Below are positions 62,520 to 64,000 of a DNA stretch of 64,000 nucleotides, one piece after another. The stretch is from contig JAXGYA010000001.1 of the NCBI GenBank assembly GCA_040772505.1, positions 434,001 through 498,000 of the forward strand. The letters run 5' to 3'. The DNA is from Mariniphaga sp040772505 (GTDB lineage Bacteria; Bacteroidota; Bacteroidia; Bacteroidales; Prolixibacteraceae). The notes beneath the pieces are model-generated. The model did no database searches. It was not told the DNA's origin and saw only the letters and a program-made list of their open reading frames with translations. The position numbers and the translations under genes were made by a program. Positions within the stretch are counted from its first letter, which is position 1, and every line of letters starts with the position of its first letter.

Positions 62520-63680
62520 ATGAGTAGAAAACTAAGAATGGGAATGGTTGGCGGCGGAACGGATGCATTTATCGGCGCCATTCATCGACTTGCTGCGCTG
62601 ATGGATAATCAGATAGAGCTGGTTTGTGGTTGCTTCAGTGTCAATCCTGAAATTTCAAGAGAATCAGGGAAATTGTACTATCTGCCCGAAAATCGCGTAT
62701 ATGATACCTATCAGGAAATGTTTGAAAAAGAGGCGAAACTTCCAGCGGGGGAGCGGATGGATTTTGTTTCCATTGTTACGCCCAATTTTGTACATTTTGA
62801 TCCGGCAGTGATGGCGCTGGACAACGGTTTTCATGTTGTCATTGACAAACCAATCACTTTCACCCTTGACGAAGCGGTTAAGCTGAAAGAAAAGGTGGAT
62901 GAAACAGGGCTTACATTAGCCTTAACACACACCTATTCGGGATATCCGGCGGTGAAACATGCCAGGCAGATGGTTGCCGATGGCGAGTTTGGCAAAATTC
63001 GTAAAGTATATGTTGAATATCCTCAGGGATGGCTTTCTTCAAAAGTTGAAGAGCAGGGTAATGTTCAGGCTTCGTGGCGCACTGACCCCAAGCGTTCGGG
63101 AAAAGCGGGCTCAATGGGCGATATAGGAACTCATGCACATCATCTGGCAGAATACATCACTGGCTTGAAAGTTACTGAACTTTGTGCCGAGCTGAAGATT
63201 TATGTTCCGGGCAGGCGTCTGGACGATGACGGCGCTGCCTTGCTGCGCTTCGATAACGGTGCAACCGGAGTGCTGATGGCTACCCAGATTGCGGCAGGCG
63301 AAGAGAATGCTTTAAAAATCAGGGTTTATGGTGAAAAAGGAGGCTTGGAATGGTTCCAGCATGAGCCCAATTCGCTATTCGTGAAATGGCTGGATAAGCC
63401 AACGCAGATTCTTCGTGTGGGAACAAACATGAACAGTGCCGTTGCGGCTCACAATACCCGCACCCCGGGAGGGCACCCGGAAGGTTACTTAGAAGCATTT
63501 GCCAATATTTACCGCAATTTTGCCCAAACTGTGATGGCGGAAATGGATGGCAAACAACCCACCGCCGAAATGCTCGACTTTCCAGGAGTGGAAGATGGCA
63601 TCCGCGGAATGCAATTCATCGACACTGTGGTGAAAGCAGGATACGATGACACCGTAAAGTGGGTTAAATTTGCTGAGTAA
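62520..63680 (+). CDS. Gfo/Idh/MocA-family oxidoreductase
   Basis: This NAD(P)-dependent sugar or inositol dehydrogenase-like protein has 386 aa. The N-terminal Rossmann motif is variant, GMVGGGTDAFIGAIHR. VVIDKPITFTLDEAVKLKE carries the conserved DKP (EKP-type) lysine. GSMGDIGTHAHHLAEYITG carries the D-x(3)-H catalytic region. I chose 62520 because the Rossmann strand begins right after it and a promoter lies at 62450-62481. It pairs with TIM-barrel proteins on both sides, a frequent combination in sugar oxidation pathways. Confidence 0.93.
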   Translation: MSRKLRMGMVGGGTDAFIGAIHRLAALMDNQIELVCGCFSVNPEISRESGKLYYLPENRVYDTYQEMFEKEAKLPAGERMDFVSIVTPNFVHFDPAVMALDNGFHVVIDKPITFTLDEAVKLKEKVDETGLTLALTHTYSGYPAVKHARQMVADGEFGKIRKVYVEYPQGWLSSKVEEQGNVQASWRTDPKRSGKAGSMGDIGTHAHHLAEYITGLKVTELCAELKIYVPGRRLDDDGAALLRFDNGATGVLMATQIAAGEENALKIRVYGEKGGLEWFQHEPNSLFVKWLDKPTQILRVGTNMNSAVAAHNTRTPGGHPEGYLEAFANIYRNFAQTVMAEMDGKQPTAEMLDFPGVEDGIRGMQFIDTVVKAGYDDTVKWVKFAE

Positions 63681-63683
63681 GAG

Positions 63684-63825
63684 AAGCCCCTCTAACTCCC
63701 CCATGGGGAGAGAATTTTTGGGCTTTGAACAACGGAAAACTAAAATAATTGATAAAAATTCTATAAAAACAAAAGTCATTTCCTCCTCTCCTCTCTATGC
63801 GAGAGGGGTCGGGGAGAGGCTCTTA
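63684..63825. repeat. short palindromic intergenic repeats
   Basis: GCCCCTCTAACTCCCCCATG at 63686 resembles intergenic GC-rich repeats at 32390-32420. CTCCTCTCTATGCGAGAGGG with GGGGAGAGGCTC at 63790-63825 forms a hairpin. No gene is seen between the oxidoreductase and the next start. Confidence 0.4.
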
Positions 63826-63837
63826 AAACTGAATATT

Positions 63838-64000
63838 ATGGCACGACCAGTAACATTATTCACCGGCCAGTGGGCCGATCTGCCCTTTGAAGAGATGTGC
63901 CGGAAAGCAAAGTCGTTCGGATACGACGGGCTTGAGCTCTGCACATGGGGCGACCACATAGAGATTGACAAAGCCGATCAGGCTTATTGCGATGAGCGAA
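63838..64000 (+). CDS. sugar phosphate isomerase/epimerase-like protein, 5' part (cut by window end)
   Basis: The 54 visible codons, MARPVTLFTGQWADLPFEEM, CRKAKSFGYDGLELCTWGDH and IEIDKADQAYC, are the first strands of a xylose isomerase-like TIM barrel. It is co-directional with the Gfo/Idh/MocA gene 157 nt upstream and is probably in the same pathway. Confidence 0.8.
   Translation, partial: MARPVTLFTGQWADLPFEEMCRKAKSFGYDGLELCTWGDHIEIDKADQAYCDER

Noticed and set aside
1..64000. tRNA, rRNA, riboswitch and intact insertion sequences
   Set aside because: Reading the intergenic regions showed no cloverleaf-like or known riboswitch sequence and no transposase gene; short or unusual RNAs cannot be excluded without a model search.

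Overview
The window looks like a Bacteroidota chromosome, probably class Bacteroidia. The evidence is DUF4834 and DUF4296 proteins, a DUF6364/PIN toxin-antitoxin pair, a gliding-motility-type (CHU_C, type B) C-terminal domain of the type IX secretion system (T9SS), promoters that fit the Bacteroidota -33/-7 pattern (TTTG, about 20 nt, TANNTTTG), and few Shine-Dalgarno sequences. No tRNA, rRNA, CRISPR array or intact insertion sequence was seen.

Layout. (1) 0-18.4 kb is dense housekeeping and envelope sequence: a DUF4834 tail, glycyl-tRNA synthetase, a glycosyltransferase, a secreted Pcm-like methyltransferase, an RND/MMPL exporter, a polyprenyl synthase and atpD-atpC followed by a GT9 glycosyltransferase. 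On the minus strand follow a NirK-like copper protein, ComB and PatB. On the plus strand follow an SLC12-like permease, CorA and a DCC-family protein. (2) 18.4-50 kb is a minus-strand block of four secreted-protein genes, read from 50 kb down to 19 kb: a giant HYR/Ig-like adhesin of about 5,400 residues, two smaller secreted proteins, and a large PKD/Ig-repeat protein with a T9SS type B C-terminus. The last is broken by many 1-6 nt deletions centred on fourteen near-identical 89-residue repeats, which is most likely a local assembly or consensus fault. The spaces between these genes are filled with degenerate 7-bp and 8-bp tandem arrays, palindromic repeats and dispersed elements rather than genes. 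(3) 50-54.4 kb is a scrapyard: a 254-bp tandem array, dead 5' fragments of kbl and rlmN, a mandelate-racemase-family fragment, a toxin-antitoxin pair and a four-helix-bundle fragment. (4) 54.4-64 kb returns to normal density: kbl, rlmN, DUF4296, a coiled-coil membrane protein, coaX, an OmpA-family protein, and a carbohydrate-related group (GH16, two TIM-barrel isomerase-like proteins, a Gfo/Idh/MocA oxidoreductase).

The most interesting biology is at 51.7-55.8 kb. A kbl - small secreted gene - rlmN segment seems to have been duplicated and then decayed in a complementary way: the left copy keeps only the middle gene, the right copy keeps only the two outer genes. The surface-protein block is the main accessory region. 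Its giant first protein has no recognisable T9SS sorting domain of its own, and the last protein of the block carries one.
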